From JAXLQL01 sp046331625 (GTDB lineage Bacteria > Acidobacteriota > Terriglobia > Bryobacterales > Bryobacteraceae), in the NCBI GenBank assembly GCA_046331625.1, contig JAXLQL010000054.1, positions 1 to 29,343 of the forward strand: 29,343 bases of DNA, in the 5' to 3' direction. Positions within the stretch are counted from its first letter, which is position 1, and each line of letters starts with the position of its first letter. The translations under genes were made by a program, and so were the position numbers. Under the pieces are notes generated by a model, which was not told the origin of the DNA, did not search any database, and saw only the letters and a list, made by a program, of their open reading frames with translations. Positions 17,357-26,345 of this stretch are shown here, in pieces.

Positions 17357-18154
17357 ATGGGCAGTCGCAGATTTTACACTTGGGCTGCTCCGCTGGCGGC
17401 AGGCTTGGCCCTGGCGCAGACGAAGTTGGCAAAGGAGCCGATCTCGAGCATTCCGCCGAGTGAAGGCGCGCAGATGTACTTCTACTACTGCGCCTCATGC
17501 CACGGCGAAGAGGGCAAAGGCGATGGACCGGCATCGAAAGCACTGAAGCTGCCAGCCACCGATCTGACAACTCTCGCCAGGAACAACAATGGCGAGTTCC
17601 CCGTGCTCCGGGTTCTGACTACGCTTGGGCGGATCCAGGGCGGAACGCGGGCGCATGGCAATGAGGACATGCCCATCTGGGGCGATTTGTTCCGCGCATC
17701 GCAACACGGTGAGGCCATTGCGCAGTTGCGGCTCTATAACCTGACGCAGTTCCTCGAAGCCATCCAGGAACCAGCGGAGAAGGCTGCGAAGCCGGCGAAG
17801 AAGAAGGCCATCGCGAAGCCGTTCGTAACCAGCGTGGATGCGAGTTCGGGCGGGGCGATGTACCGCGCTTACTGCTCTTCGTGCCACGGCATGGCTGCGG
17901 ATGGCAACGGTCCAATGGCGCCTCTGATGAAGGTGCAGCCCACGGATTTGACCGCTTTGGCGAGGATCTACAAAGGCAAATTTCCCACTGAGTACATTGC
18001 CGGAGTTCTTGGCCTGAGGCCTGCGCGCGCGGCGCACGGTTCGGCGGACATGCCCGTGTGGGGAGACGCATTCCGTCAGGGAGGCGATGATCCAGCGCGC
18101 GTGCAGCTTCGCGTCTATAACCTGACGAAGTACCTCGAGTCCGTGCAGCGATAA
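17357..18154 (+). CDS. Exported dihaem cytochrome c with two repeated halves
   Basis: A 265-residue protein with a signal peptide (MGSRRFYTWAAPLAAGLALA), twin-arginine-like but short. The frame is open upstream to 17270; ATG 17357 is chosen for AAAGGAGG (17344-17351) and the signal. There are two class I cytochrome c domains: C45-ASCH49 with Met105 (EDMPIWGD) and C173-SSCH177 with Met232 (ADMPVWGD). A Lys/Ala/Pro-rich linker at about 139-155 joins them. The halves are clearly duplicated (compare LRLYNLTQFLEAIQ with LRVYNLTKYLESVQ). Expected in the periplasm, it could carry electrons between the bc-type complex encoded 5 kb downstream and an acceptor; that link is inferred. It converges with the universal stress gene. 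Confidence 0.9.
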   Translation: MGSRRFYTWAAPLAAGLALAQTKLAKEPISSIPPSEGAQMYFYYCASCHGEEGKGDGPASKALKLPATDLTTLARNNNGEFPVLRVLTTLGRIQGGTRAHGNEDMPIWGDLFRASQHGEAIAQLRLYNLTQFLEAIQEPAEKAAKPAKKKAIAKPFVTSVDASSGGAMYRAYCSSCHGMAADGNGPMAPLMKVQPTDLTALARIYKGKFPTEYIAGVLGLRPARAAHGSADMPVWGDAFRQGGDDPARVQLRVYNLTKYLESVQR

Positions 18155-18396
18155 CTCGAACCCCCGGTCCGGTCGATAGGATAGTGGCCTGCCGTGAAGA
18201 AGGCAGAGGAGTCTTGTGGGTCCGCGGACATTGGAGCCTCACAATCACGGGCCGCCGCGGACCCAAGCGGCCCGGTCAATTGCCGCTGGTGGCGAGCCGA
18301 CTGGCGGCCTCCGGTGGGCTGCTCGAGGCAATTCGCTCGCGGCGGTGGTTGCTGTCGGAGCGGAGAATGTTGCGCCGGCGCTCCGCGGCGCAAGGA
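18155..18396. other. Intergenic region between convergent genes, with two inverted repeats
   Basis: 242 bp with no gene seen. It carries a perfect 11-bp inverted repeat, TGGGTCCGCGG (18217-18227) and CCGCGGACCCA (18255-18265), around a 27-base loop. A second, tighter hairpin near the stress-protein stop is listed separately. Confidence 0.5.
18370..18393 (-). terminator. Hairpin after the universal stress gene
   Basis: TTGCGCCG (18370-18377) and CGGCGCAA (18386-18393) form a perfect 8-bp stem with an 8-base loop, three bases past the stress-protein stop codon on the minus strand. No run of U follows it, so it may end transcription only weakly or protect the 3' end. Confidence 0.4.
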
Positions 18397-19377
18397 TCAG
18401 CCGGTTTCCGCGGGTTCCCGCACCACGAGCACGGAACAGGGCGCGTTCCAGGCCACCTTGGCGGAGACGCTACCCACCATCTGATGTTTGAGGTCGCGCG
18501 ATCCGGATGCGCCAATGACGATCAGGTGATAGTCGCCTCTTTCCGCTTCACTCAGGATTTCGCTGGCCGGGTTGCCTTGCACGATGCTCGTGCGGATGGT
18601 GATTCGCGGAATGCGCAGCCCGCGCTTTGCCTCTTCCACGATCCACTCTCCCTCGCGGACCATTTCCCGTTCGAAGGCGCCGGGCTCACTGCGGTCCTGC
18701 TCTTCTTCCGACGCGCTGACCCAATCCTCCTCTAGCCCCAGATGAACCCAGGGCGTCTCCACCACGTGCATGACACACACTTCCACCTCGCCGAGGTCGA
18801 AGGCGGTACACAGAGTCTCGATCGCCTCGCGAGAAGCTGCCGCACCATCGGCCGCTACCAGGACCCGCAGGCCTTCTGCCGACAGCGGCAGGTCGCGCGC
18901 GATCAGCACCGCGCAGGGCGCGTGTTCGAGTACGCGGCTCGCCACCGGACCGAGCCCGGGGTCCCCGGACGTGCCACTGCCTTTGTCGCCCAGCACCACC
19001 AAGTCGAAGTCCCGGGCCTTGTCGACAATCACCGAAGCAGGAGATCCGACCTCGGCAACGCGATGAACCACGCCTGCACCGGGCGGCAAATCCTTGTGGG
19101 CAGTGTCGAGAATGCGATTGGCTTCCGTCAGCATCTTCCGGCTCCAGGCGTCGCGCGGCTGGCCCTTCATGCGGCGCGAAATGGGCTGAGCCACACACAA
19201 CAACGTAATCTCGCGTTCCAATGGCGAAACAAGGTGAGCTGCCGTACGCAGGGCGCGCGTGGCTTCGGCGGATCCATCCAGGGCAATGAGCGTTTTCACA
19301 CCATTGTGAAAGCACGTAGCGCTCCAAGTTTCGCTGATGCTGGAAGCTTCGCGGGCGGAATCAAACTCGGTGGCCAT
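18397..19377 (-). CDS. Tandem universal stress protein (two UspA domains)
   Basis: A 326-residue cytoplasmic protein with two UspA domains. The first starts at about residue 27 (VKTLIALDGSAEATRALRTA), the second near 175 (LRVLVAADGAAASREAI). The second domain keeps the full nucleotide-binding pattern G-2x-G-9x-G-S in VIGASGSRDLKHQMVGSVSA, so it probably binds ATP. The first has GDKG then GP in place of GS/GT, so its site is altered. The frame is open to 19518, but the ATG at 19377 (MATEFDSAREASS) is chosen because upstream codons look random and would overlap the divergent BON gene. Only 31 bp separate the two starts, suggesting a shared control region. Proteins of this type act in starvation, redox or hypoxic stress. 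Confidence 0.88.
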   Translation of the reverse strand: MATEFDSAREASSISETWSATCFHNGVKTLIALDGSAEATRALRTAAHLVSPLEREITLLCVAQPISRRMKGQPRDAWSRKMLTEANRILDTAHKDLPPGAGVVHRVAEVGSPASVIVDKARDFDLVVLGDKGSGTSGDPGLGPVASRVLEHAPCAVLIARDLPLSAEGLRVLVAADGAAASREAIETLCTAFDLGEVEVCVMHVVETPWVHLGLEEDWVSASEEEQDRSEPGAFEREMVREGEWIVEEAKRGLRIPRITIRTSIVQGNPASEILSEAERGDYHLIVIGASGSRDLKHQMVGSVSAKVAWNAPCSVLVVREPAETG

Positions 19378-19408
19378 CGGCGTGCAGCAGCGCGGGCGAA
19401 GGTGACCT

Positions 19409-20101
19409 GTGGCCAACAAGAGCATTCGAGACCGAGTCAATGAAGAACTTGCCCTCGAGCCCATGCTCGAAGAGCAGAGGTTGACCGTGACGGCCGATGA
19501 CGGGCTGGCGGTGATCACCGGCGTTGTGGATTCCTATCCGAAGAAGCTCGCCGCCGAGCACGTGGCGCTTCGAGTTCACGGTGTTACGTGCGTGCGTAGT
19601 GAGATCGTAGTTGTGCTGCCGGAACCGGACCGGCGTCCGGATGCGGAATTGCTTTCGGTGGTCTGCCGGGTGTTGGGTTGGACGGCGCATGTCCCGTTGC
19701 AGTCGATCGACGTCGTGGTCGTGGACGGCGTGGTGGAACTGCGAGGCGAGGTGGACTGGCGTTACCACAAAGAAGCCGCGGAGCGGGCCGTGCAGTCCCT
19801 TGCCGGTGTGTGCGGTGTCCGGAATCTGATTCGCATCCGGCCGAGCCGAATGCCTTCCCGGCTCGAAGACGCCGTGTTGGCCGCGATCGGAGAGAGCGCG
19901 CTGGGCGAGGTGGAACATATTGATGTGCACTCCCACGAGGGCGATGTCGTTGTCAGCGGCGTGGTGAGCACATGGGCGGACCGGGACGAAGTGGAGCGGG
20001 TCACCTGGGCGGTTCCGGGAGTCCGAAACGTCGATTGCCATGTCGAGGTGGCGCCGGCCGGAGAGCGGCACGAGCCGGCGGCTGCCGGTCATGTCCGGTG
20101 A
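19409..20101 (+). CDS. Protein with three BON domains
   Basis: A 230-residue protein with no clear signal peptide, beginning at a GTG (19409) with AAGGTGA five bases upstream. It holds three BON-type alpha/beta units: about 5-68 (DRVNEELALEPMLEEQRLTV, GLAVITGVVDSYPKKLAAEH), about 77-143 (VDGVVELRGEVDWRYHKEAA, GVCGVRNLIRI) and about 150-217 (LEDAVLAAIGESALG, GDVVVSGVVSTWADRDEVER, VPGVRNVDCHVEV). BON domains bind phospholipid or other hydrophobic surfaces; in OsmY and relatives they serve in envelope stress. It is divergent from the universal stress gene, which supports a stress role. Lack of an export signal leaves its location open. Confidence 0.88.
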   Translation: MANKSIRDRVNEELALEPMLEEQRLTVTADDGLAVITGVVDSYPKKLAAEHVALRVHGVTCVRSEIVVVLPEPDRRPDAELLSVVCRVLGWTAHVPLQSIDVVVVDGVVELRGEVDWRYHKEAAERAVQSLAGVCGVRNLIRIRPSRMPSRLEDAVLAAIGESALGEVEHIDVHSHEGDVVVSGVVSTWADRDEVERVTWAVPGVRNVDCHVEVAPAGERHEPAAAGHVR

Positions 20102-20261
20102 TTTGCCACTCCGCGGGCCGGCGAGGAGGCCGCGCGCTTGCGCATGAGGTGGGGCAAAGCGCCCAGGACGGGCCGCTATCTGGGTGGAAGCACCCGGATT
20201 GACGTGCGGAGAGCCTGATCGGAGGCGTTTCGAGCGGCCCCTGGCGTGCTTGGAAACAACG

Positions 20262-20278
20262 CGGATAACGCTTATCCG
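20262..20278. promoter_or_regulatory. Perfect dyad before the Rrf2 gene, likely operator
   Basis: CGGATAA-CGC-TTATCCG is a perfect 7-bp inverted repeat with a three-base centre, ending six bases before the regulator's ATG at 20285. A possible -35 (TTGGAA, 20250-20255) and -10 (TTATCC, 20272-20277, 16-base spacer) would place the dyad over the promoter, as expected for self-repression by an Rrf2 protein. Transcription would then start at or next to the ATG. Confidence 0.6.
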
Positions 20279-20284
20279 ATTTAG

Positions 20285-20755
20285 ATGATCAGTAAGACCA
20301 CGATCCTCGCCGTCCGGACTCTGATGCACATTGGCAAGCACAAGGGCAATGCCGTCCACTCGCCGCGCCAGGTGGCCGAGGTCTTGAAGGAATCCCCCAC
20401 GTACCTTGCCAAAGTCACACGGCAATTGGTGAAGTCCGGGATTCTGCGGGCCGAGAAAGGAGCGCATGGTGGGGTGTACTTGGGCCGGGCCGCTGGCGAC
20501 ATCACGCTGCTCGAGATCGTGGAAGCCTGCCAAGGCGCCATTGTGGGCGACTATTGCCGCCCCGAGTGCGACAAGCGGTTGACCTGCTCCTACCACGTGG
20601 CCGCCCAAGAGTTGCGCGACGCCATTGTCAGCGTTCTGTCGCAATGGACTCTCGAGCGGCTCATGGAGAGGCCCTCCTCGAACCGCGTGGGGCATCTTAC
20701 TGGTCTGATTTGCCTGATGGCTGGCGGGCAACCGCAGGCGGCGAGTGCAAGGTGA
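20285..20755 (+). CDS. Rrf2-family transcriptional regulator with cluster-type cysteines
   Basis: A 156-residue winged-helix regulator. The N-terminal DNA-binding domain shows the Rrf2 pattern: ILAVRTLMHIGKHKGNAVHS, VAEVLKESPTYLAKVTRQLVKSGIL and the wing EKGAHGGVYLGRAAGDITLLEIVEA. Cys82, Cys91, Cys95 and Cys101 lie where IscR/NsrR-type members bind an Fe-S cluster (DYCRPECDKRLTCSYH). It probably senses nitric oxide, oxygen or iron-sulfur status through that cluster and controls the redox operon that follows: its stop codon overlaps the region before the FAD enzyme start. The perfect dyad at 20262-20278 is its likely operator. An NsrR-like role fits the NarG-like enzyme encoded at the end, but the sensed signal is inferred. 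Confidence 0.9.
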   Translation: MISKTTILAVRTLMHIGKHKGNAVHSPRQVAEVLKESPTYLAKVTRQLVKSGILRAEKGAHGGVYLGRAAGDITLLEIVEACQGAIVGDYCRPECDKRLTCSYHVAAQELRDAIVSVLSQWTLERLMERPSSNRVGHLTGLICLMAGGQPQAASAR

Positions 20756-20760
20756 AGCCC

Positions 20761-22650
20761 ATGGCACTCCGCGTCGAGATTCCAGGCGAAGGCTACCATG
20801 CCGCGCTGATTTCCTGCCAGGCGGCGTGCCCGGTGCACACCGACGCGCGCGGCTATGTGCGGGCGATCGCCGAGGGCAACTTCGAAGAGGCTTACCTGAT
20901 CGCGCGCGGTCCGAACCCGTTCGCTTCGATCTGCGGCCGAATCTGCGGCGCTCCGTGCGAAGCGGCTTGCCGCCGCGGCAAAGTTCCGCGCGTGGATGAC
21001 GACGGACACTTCATCTCGCCGGACCGCCCGATCGCCATCCGGGCGCTCAAACGGTTCGCCTGTGAGCAGGCGGGTCCGGACAATGGGACATCCACCGCCG
21101 GTTTGCTTGCCAAGGTGACCAATTTCGCGCCCGCAGTCTCGGCCCAAGTGGAAGAGATGGCGGCGGTGATTCGCGCCACCGTGGACGGGCGGATCCAGAA
21201 GGGCAAAGGCGAGGTGGTGTCGATCATCGGCGCCGGGCCAGCAGGCTTGTCGGCCGCGCACGACTTGGCGCTGCTCGGATTTCGCCCGGTTGTGTTTGAA
21301 ACAGAACCGGTGCCCGCTGGGATGCTCGCCGTGGGCGTGCCCGCGTACCGCTTGCCGCGTGAAGTGATTCAGCGCGAGGTCGCCGTGATTCAGGCGCTCG
21401 GCGTCGAGATCCGCTGCGGCGTGACCATCGGCAAAGACGTCTCGTTCGAAGAGCTGCGGCGGCAATCGGCTGCGGTGATCGTGGCGGTGGGAGCTAAGTC
21501 GTCTCGCGGACTCGGCCTGCCCGGCGAACGCGGCCCGCGTGTCTATGGCGGCGTGGATCTGCTGCGCGCCGTCTCGCTCGGCGAGCGCATCGACATTGGG
21601 CGCGAAGTGGTGGTGATCGGCGGCGGCAACGTGGCCTATGACGTGGCGCGCACGGTGTTGCGCCAGATCGCCTATGACACGGCTCGCACGGCGGCGCGGC
21701 TCGAGGGCACGTCGCGCGTGGTGCTGGCTTCGCTCGAAGGCCTGGAAGAAATGCCCGCCGATACCGTCGAGATCGTCGAGGGCGACGAGGAAGGCGTGGA
21801 ACGGTTGAATGGCTGGGGTCCGGTGGAGATCGAACGCGACGCGAGCGGCCAACCGCGCGCCGTGGTCTTCCGCCGCTGCCACCGCGTCTACGACGAGAAT
21901 CGCCGCTTTTCGCCAGTCTTCGACGATGCCGACCGCAAAGCGGTGCCCTGCGACACCGTGCTGCTCGCAGTTGGGCAGGCGCCCGCGCTCGGGTTCCTCG
22001 AGCAAGGCGGCGCCGATGTCGAGATGGCGCGTCCCGGCTGGCCGAAGATCGACCCTGCCACGCTCGCCTCAACCGCTCCCGGTATCTTCGTCGCTGGTGA
22101 CCTGGCGCACGGCACGCGTCTGCTCATTGACGCAGTGGCCTCCGGCAAGTCGGCGGCGCGATCGGTCTATCGTTACCTGACCGGCCGCGCGCTCGAGTCG
22201 GAGATCGTCACCGCGCACGCCGTGCTCGAACGCTATCGCCGCGAGCGCGGCTATGAATCGATCCGCCGGCAGGCCGTGCCGGTGCGCGAGCCATCGGAGC
22301 GCATGGATCATCCCGAGTTGCTCGTCGAACTCGGATATACGCAAGAGCAGGCGATGCGCGAAGCCTCGCGCTGTCTCGATTGCGGCGTGACCCCGGTGTT
22401 CGATGGCGCGCGCTGCGTTTTGTGCGGCGGGTGCGCTGACGTGTGCCCCACGCAGTGTTTGAAGCTGGTGGCGGTCTCGGACCTGGGGCCGGATCTCGAC
22501 CTCGGCGAAGGCGGCGACCGCGAGCACGACTCGGCGATTTTGAAAGACGAAGACCGCTGCATCCGCTGCGCTCTCTGCGCCATGCGTTGTCCCGTGGAGG
22601 CGATCTCGATGGAGCGCGCAATCACTCAATCCAGTTGGAGGTGCCAATGA
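20761..22650 (+). CDS. GltD-like FAD/NAD(P) oxidoreductase with C-terminal ferredoxin domain
   Basis: A 629-residue cytoplasmic protein. The N-terminal helical Fe-S domain of the glutamate synthase small subunit/dihydropyrimidine dehydrogenase type carries C19, C23, C58, C62, C66 and C70 (ISCQAACPVH, ICGRICGAPCEAACRRG). An FAD-binding fold follows (GAGPAG 157-162, then PVPAGMLAVGVPAYRLPREV), an NAD(P) fold (GGGNVA 287-292), and the FAD-closing GIFVAGDLAHGTRLLIDAVASGKSAA. The C-terminus adds two [4Fe-4S] ferredoxin motifs, CVLCGGCADVCP and CIRCALCAMRCP. ATG 20761 is chosen with AAGGTGA upstream; GTG 20752 is an alternative that overlaps the regulator stop. Its TGA overlaps the Rieske ATG. It could pass electrons from NAD(P)H to ferredoxin or a quinone-side partner. 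There is no large GltB subunit here, so it is not glutamate synthase. Confidence 0.88.
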   Translation: MALRVEIPGEGYHAALISCQAACPVHTDARGYVRAIAEGNFEEAYLIARGPNPFASICGRICGAPCEAACRRGKVPRVDDDGHFISPDRPIAIRALKRFACEQAGPDNGTSTAGLLAKVTNFAPAVSAQVEEMAAVIRATVDGRIQKGKGEVVSIIGAGPAGLSAAHDLALLGFRPVVFETEPVPAGMLAVGVPAYRLPREVIQREVAVIQALGVEIRCGVTIGKDVSFEELRRQSAAVIVAVGAKSSRGLGLPGERGPRVYGGVDLLRAVSLGERIDIGREVVVIGGGNVAYDVARTVLRQIAYDTARTAARLEGTSRVVLASLEGLEEMPADTVEIVEGDEEGVERLNGWGPVEIERDASGQPRAVVFRRCHRVYDENRRFSPVFDDADRKAVPCDTVLLAVGQAPALGFLEQGGADVEMARPGWPKIDPATLASTAPGIFVAGDLAHGTRLLIDAVASGKSAARSVYRYLTGRALESEIVTAHAVLERYRRERGYESIRRQAVPVREPSERMDHPELLVELGYTQEQAMREASRCLDCGVTPVFDGARCVLCGGCADVCPTQCLKLVAVSDLGPDLDLGEGGDREHDSAILKDEDRCIRCALCAMRCPVEAISMERAITQSSWRCQ

Positions 22651-23135
22651 CCGTCATTCCCGGAAGCGCGAAGTCGAGACTCGACCCGGAACCTTTGCCA
22701 CGGCGGGACTGGCTGGGCTTGGCGTCTCTTTGGTCGGCCGCGTCGGCGTTGCTGTTCGGCTTCGTGGGCGCGATGCGATTGCCCAAGGCGGCTGTGGTGG
22801 CCGCTCCGTCGAAGACGTTCAAGTTGACGCTGCCTGAATCGCTCCCGGCCGGCGAGGCGTTCGTTCCCGCGGGTCGCGCGGTGGCGGTGTTCCGCGACGG
22901 CGAAGGGATCTTCGCGATCTCGACCACGTGCACGCATCTCGGCTGCGTGGTGAAGCCGAACCCCGAGGGCTTCGAGTGCCCGTGCCACGGCTCGCGTTTC
23001 GACACGACCGGTGGCGTGGTCAAGGGGCCCGCGCCGCGCGCGCTTCCGTGGCTGCAGGTGCGCGTTTCGGGCAACGAGATTCAGATCGACGAAGGCAAAG
23101 CGGTCCCGAGCGGAACGAAAGTGAAAAACGCATGA
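22647..23135 (+). CDS. Rieske iron-sulfur protein of a bc-type complex
   Basis: A 162-residue membrane-anchored Rieske [2Fe-2S] protein. The N-terminus has twin arginines and a hydrophobic anchor (PRRDWLGLASLWSAASALLF, about 19-42). The cluster-binding loops are C95-T-H97-L-G-C100 and C111-P-C113-H114-G-S: two Cys and two His ligands plus the two Cys that form the stabilising disulfide of true bc/b6f Rieske proteins. It takes electrons from quinol at the Qo site of cytochrome b (next gene) and hands them to a cytochrome c. ATG 22647 overlaps the preceding TGA, and GGAGGTG lies four bases upstream. The last codons (VKNA-stop) are part of a 17-bp tandem duplication. Confidence 0.95.
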   Translation: MTVIPGSAKSRLDPEPLPRRDWLGLASLWSAASALLFGFVGAMRLPKAAVVAAPSKTFKLTLPESLPAGEAFVPAGRAVAVFRDGEGIFAISTTCTHLGCVVKPNPEGFECPCHGSRFDTTGGVVKGPAPRALPWLQVRVSGNEIQIDEGKAVPSGTKVKNA

Positions 23136-23148
23136 GGGTGAAAAACGC

Positions 23149-23153
<5 letters not shown>
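23121..23153. repeat. 17-bp tandem duplication at the Rieske/cytochrome b junction
   Basis: GTGAAAAACGCATGAG occurs at 23121-23136 and again at 23138-23153 (period 17). The first copy holds the Rieske stop; the second repeats it and supplies the cytochrome b ATG. Before duplication the two genes would have overlapped as ATGA, as the preceding pair still does. Confidence 0.9.
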
Positions 23154-24684
<1,531 letters not shown>

Positions 24685-24694
24685 GGACGATGCC

Positions 24695-26341
24695 ATGAAC
24701 AAGAACAAGCTTCTGTTGTTGGGTTCGAGCATCGGGGTGTTCGTGCTGCTGGCCGCCGCTGCCGTCAACGAGAACTTCCTCAAAGACTGGCGGCGCATCC
24801 AGGCTTACGGCCGCAACTCCGACGGATCGATCCCGGTGCAGTTGCGGCAGGTGGTGAATCCCGGATTGCGCACGGCCGACCGCTGCGTGTCGTGCCACGT
24901 GACCATGGGACCGGGGGAAGCCGAAACCAACGGACATGCGTTGTTCAAGAAGCATCCGGCGGTTGTGCACGATCCGGCGGTGTATGGCTGCACGCCCTGT
25001 CACGCGGGCCAGGGCTCGGCGACCGAGAAAGACGACGCGCACGGCGATGTGCATTTCTGGCCCGAGCCGATGATTCCGGTGAAGCTCGCGGAAGCCGGGT
25101 GCGGTACTTGTCATGCGGCTCCGGGCATTCCGACCCGGACGCCGTTTCGCGCCGCGCAGGCGGTGTTCGAGCGGCTCGATTGCCGCGCTTGTCATCGCGT
25201 GGATGGACGCGGCGGTACGATCCGGCCGGACGGCGGCGGCATGGAAGGTCCGGATTTGACGCGCGCGGGCATCTCGGGCTTTGACGCCGGCTGGTATGAG
25301 AAGCACGTCGAGAAGGCGGCGAAGGCGGAGAAGGGGCCGTGGAAGACTTCGTTCGCGACGGTCTCCGCCGATGACCAGGCAGCGGTGGCGAAGTTCCTCT
25401 CAACGCGGAATGGCGCGCCGAAACTCACCGAGGCGAAGGCGACCTTCTTTAGCTATGGATGCCTGGGATGCCATCGTGTCTCGGGTGTGGGCGGAGACGA
25501 AGGCCCTGATTTGACGCGCGCCGGACAGAAGGATCCCGGCCAGGTCAACTTCGAACATGTGCCGGAAGAGCACGGATTGGGCAACTGGATCGCGGAGCAC
25601 TTCCGCTCGCCGGGCGCGGTGGTGGCGAATTCGAAGATGCCGGCCGTGGCTGCTTCGGAATCCGACATCCAACAATTGACGATGTTCGTGTTGTCACTGC
25701 GGCGGCGCGAATTGCCGAGCACGTATCTTCCGAAAGACCGCATCGAAGTGCAGCGCATGGGCAAGCGTGAGTTCGCTTCCGATGGCGCCACCATCTACGG
25801 TGCCTTCTGTGCGGGATGCCACGGCTTCGATGGACTCGGGCGCACCACCACGGGCGAAGAGACGTTCCCGGCGATCGCCAATCCGGAATTCCAGAAGCTG
25901 GTCACCGACCGCTTCCTCACCGAGACGATCGCCAAGGGCCGGCCGGGACGCCGCATGCCGGGCTGGAACAAAGAAGGCGGATTGCGGCCGGAAGAGATCG
26001 CCGCCGTGGTGCGCCATTTGCGGGCGCTCTCGGGCGTGACGGGTCCGGAACAGGAAGACAGTTGGATGTCGGGCGCGGAGCCGCCCACGGGCGAAGCGCT
26101 CTTCGCGGCGTCGTGTGCGGGATGCCACGGCGACAAGGGGCAAGGCGCGAAGGGTCCGGCGTTGGCCAACCGGGCGTTTCTCGGGATCGCGACGGATGGT
26201 TATCTGCGCGACATGATCACCAAGGGCCGCCCGGGCACGGTGATGCCTGCGTTCGGAGAACCGTCGCCGGTGCATCGAACGCTGACGTCTTCCGACGTGG
26301 AATCGATAGTGGCTTATGTCAGGTCGTGGCAAGGGAGATGA
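24695..26341 (+). CDS. Membrane-anchored heptahaem cytochrome c
   Basis: A 548-residue protein with an N-terminal anchor or uncleaved signal (KLLLLGSSIGVFVLLAAAAV) and seven CxxCH haem sites: C64VSCH, C99TPCH, C136GTCH, C163RACH, C256LGCH, C372AGCH and C474AGCH. The first three, closely spaced, form a multihaem-type module. The last four lie in class I-like domains, each followed by GPDLTRAG or PAIANPEF and KGRPG-R/T-MP-type segments that supply the Met ligand. It takes the place of cytochrome c1/f in this complex. Its position, 10 bp after cytochrome b and just before the molybdoenzyme, suggests it links the Rieske protein and the molybdoenzyme in the periplasm. The number and mix of haems is unusual for a bc partner. 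Confidence 0.93.
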   Translation: MNKNKLLLLGSSIGVFVLLAAAAVNENFLKDWRRIQAYGRNSDGSIPVQLRQVVNPGLRTADRCVSCHVTMGPGEAETNGHALFKKHPAVVHDPAVYGCTPCHAGQGSATEKDDAHGDVHFWPEPMIPVKLAEAGCGTCHAAPGIPTRTPFRAAQAVFERLDCRACHRVDGRGGTIRPDGGGMEGPDLTRAGISGFDAGWYEKHVEKAAKAEKGPWKTSFATVSADDQAAVAKFLSTRNGAPKLTEAKATFFSYGCLGCHRVSGVGGDEGPDLTRAGQKDPGQVNFEHVPEEHGLGNWIAEHFRSPGAVVANSKMPAVAASESDIQQLTMFVLSLRRRELPSTYLPKDRIEVQRMGKREFASDGATIYGAFCAGCHGFDGLGRTTTGEETFPAIANPEFQKLVTDRFLTETIAKGRPGRRMPGWNKEGGLRPEEIAAVVRHLRALSGVTGPEQEDSWMSGAEPPTGEALFAASCAGCHGDKGQGAKGPALANRAFLGIATDGYLRDMITKGRPGTVMPAFGEPSPVHRTLTSSDVESIVAYVRSWQGR

Positions 26342-26345
26342 GGAA

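Noticed and set aside
19361..20767. Minus-strand frame (468 codons) across the BON and Rrf2 genes
   Set aside because: It would cover two recognisable plus-strand genes and their promoter dyad, and it has no domain of its own.
20590..22005. Minus-strand frame (471 codons) opposite the FAD oxidoreductase
   Set aside because: The plus strand has clear FAD, NAD(P) and Fe-S motifs; the antisense has none.
20761..22650. Glutamate synthase small subunit (gltD)
   Set aside because: No large subunit is nearby, extra C-terminal ferredoxin motifs are present, and the gene overlaps a Rieske gene; only the general fold is shared.
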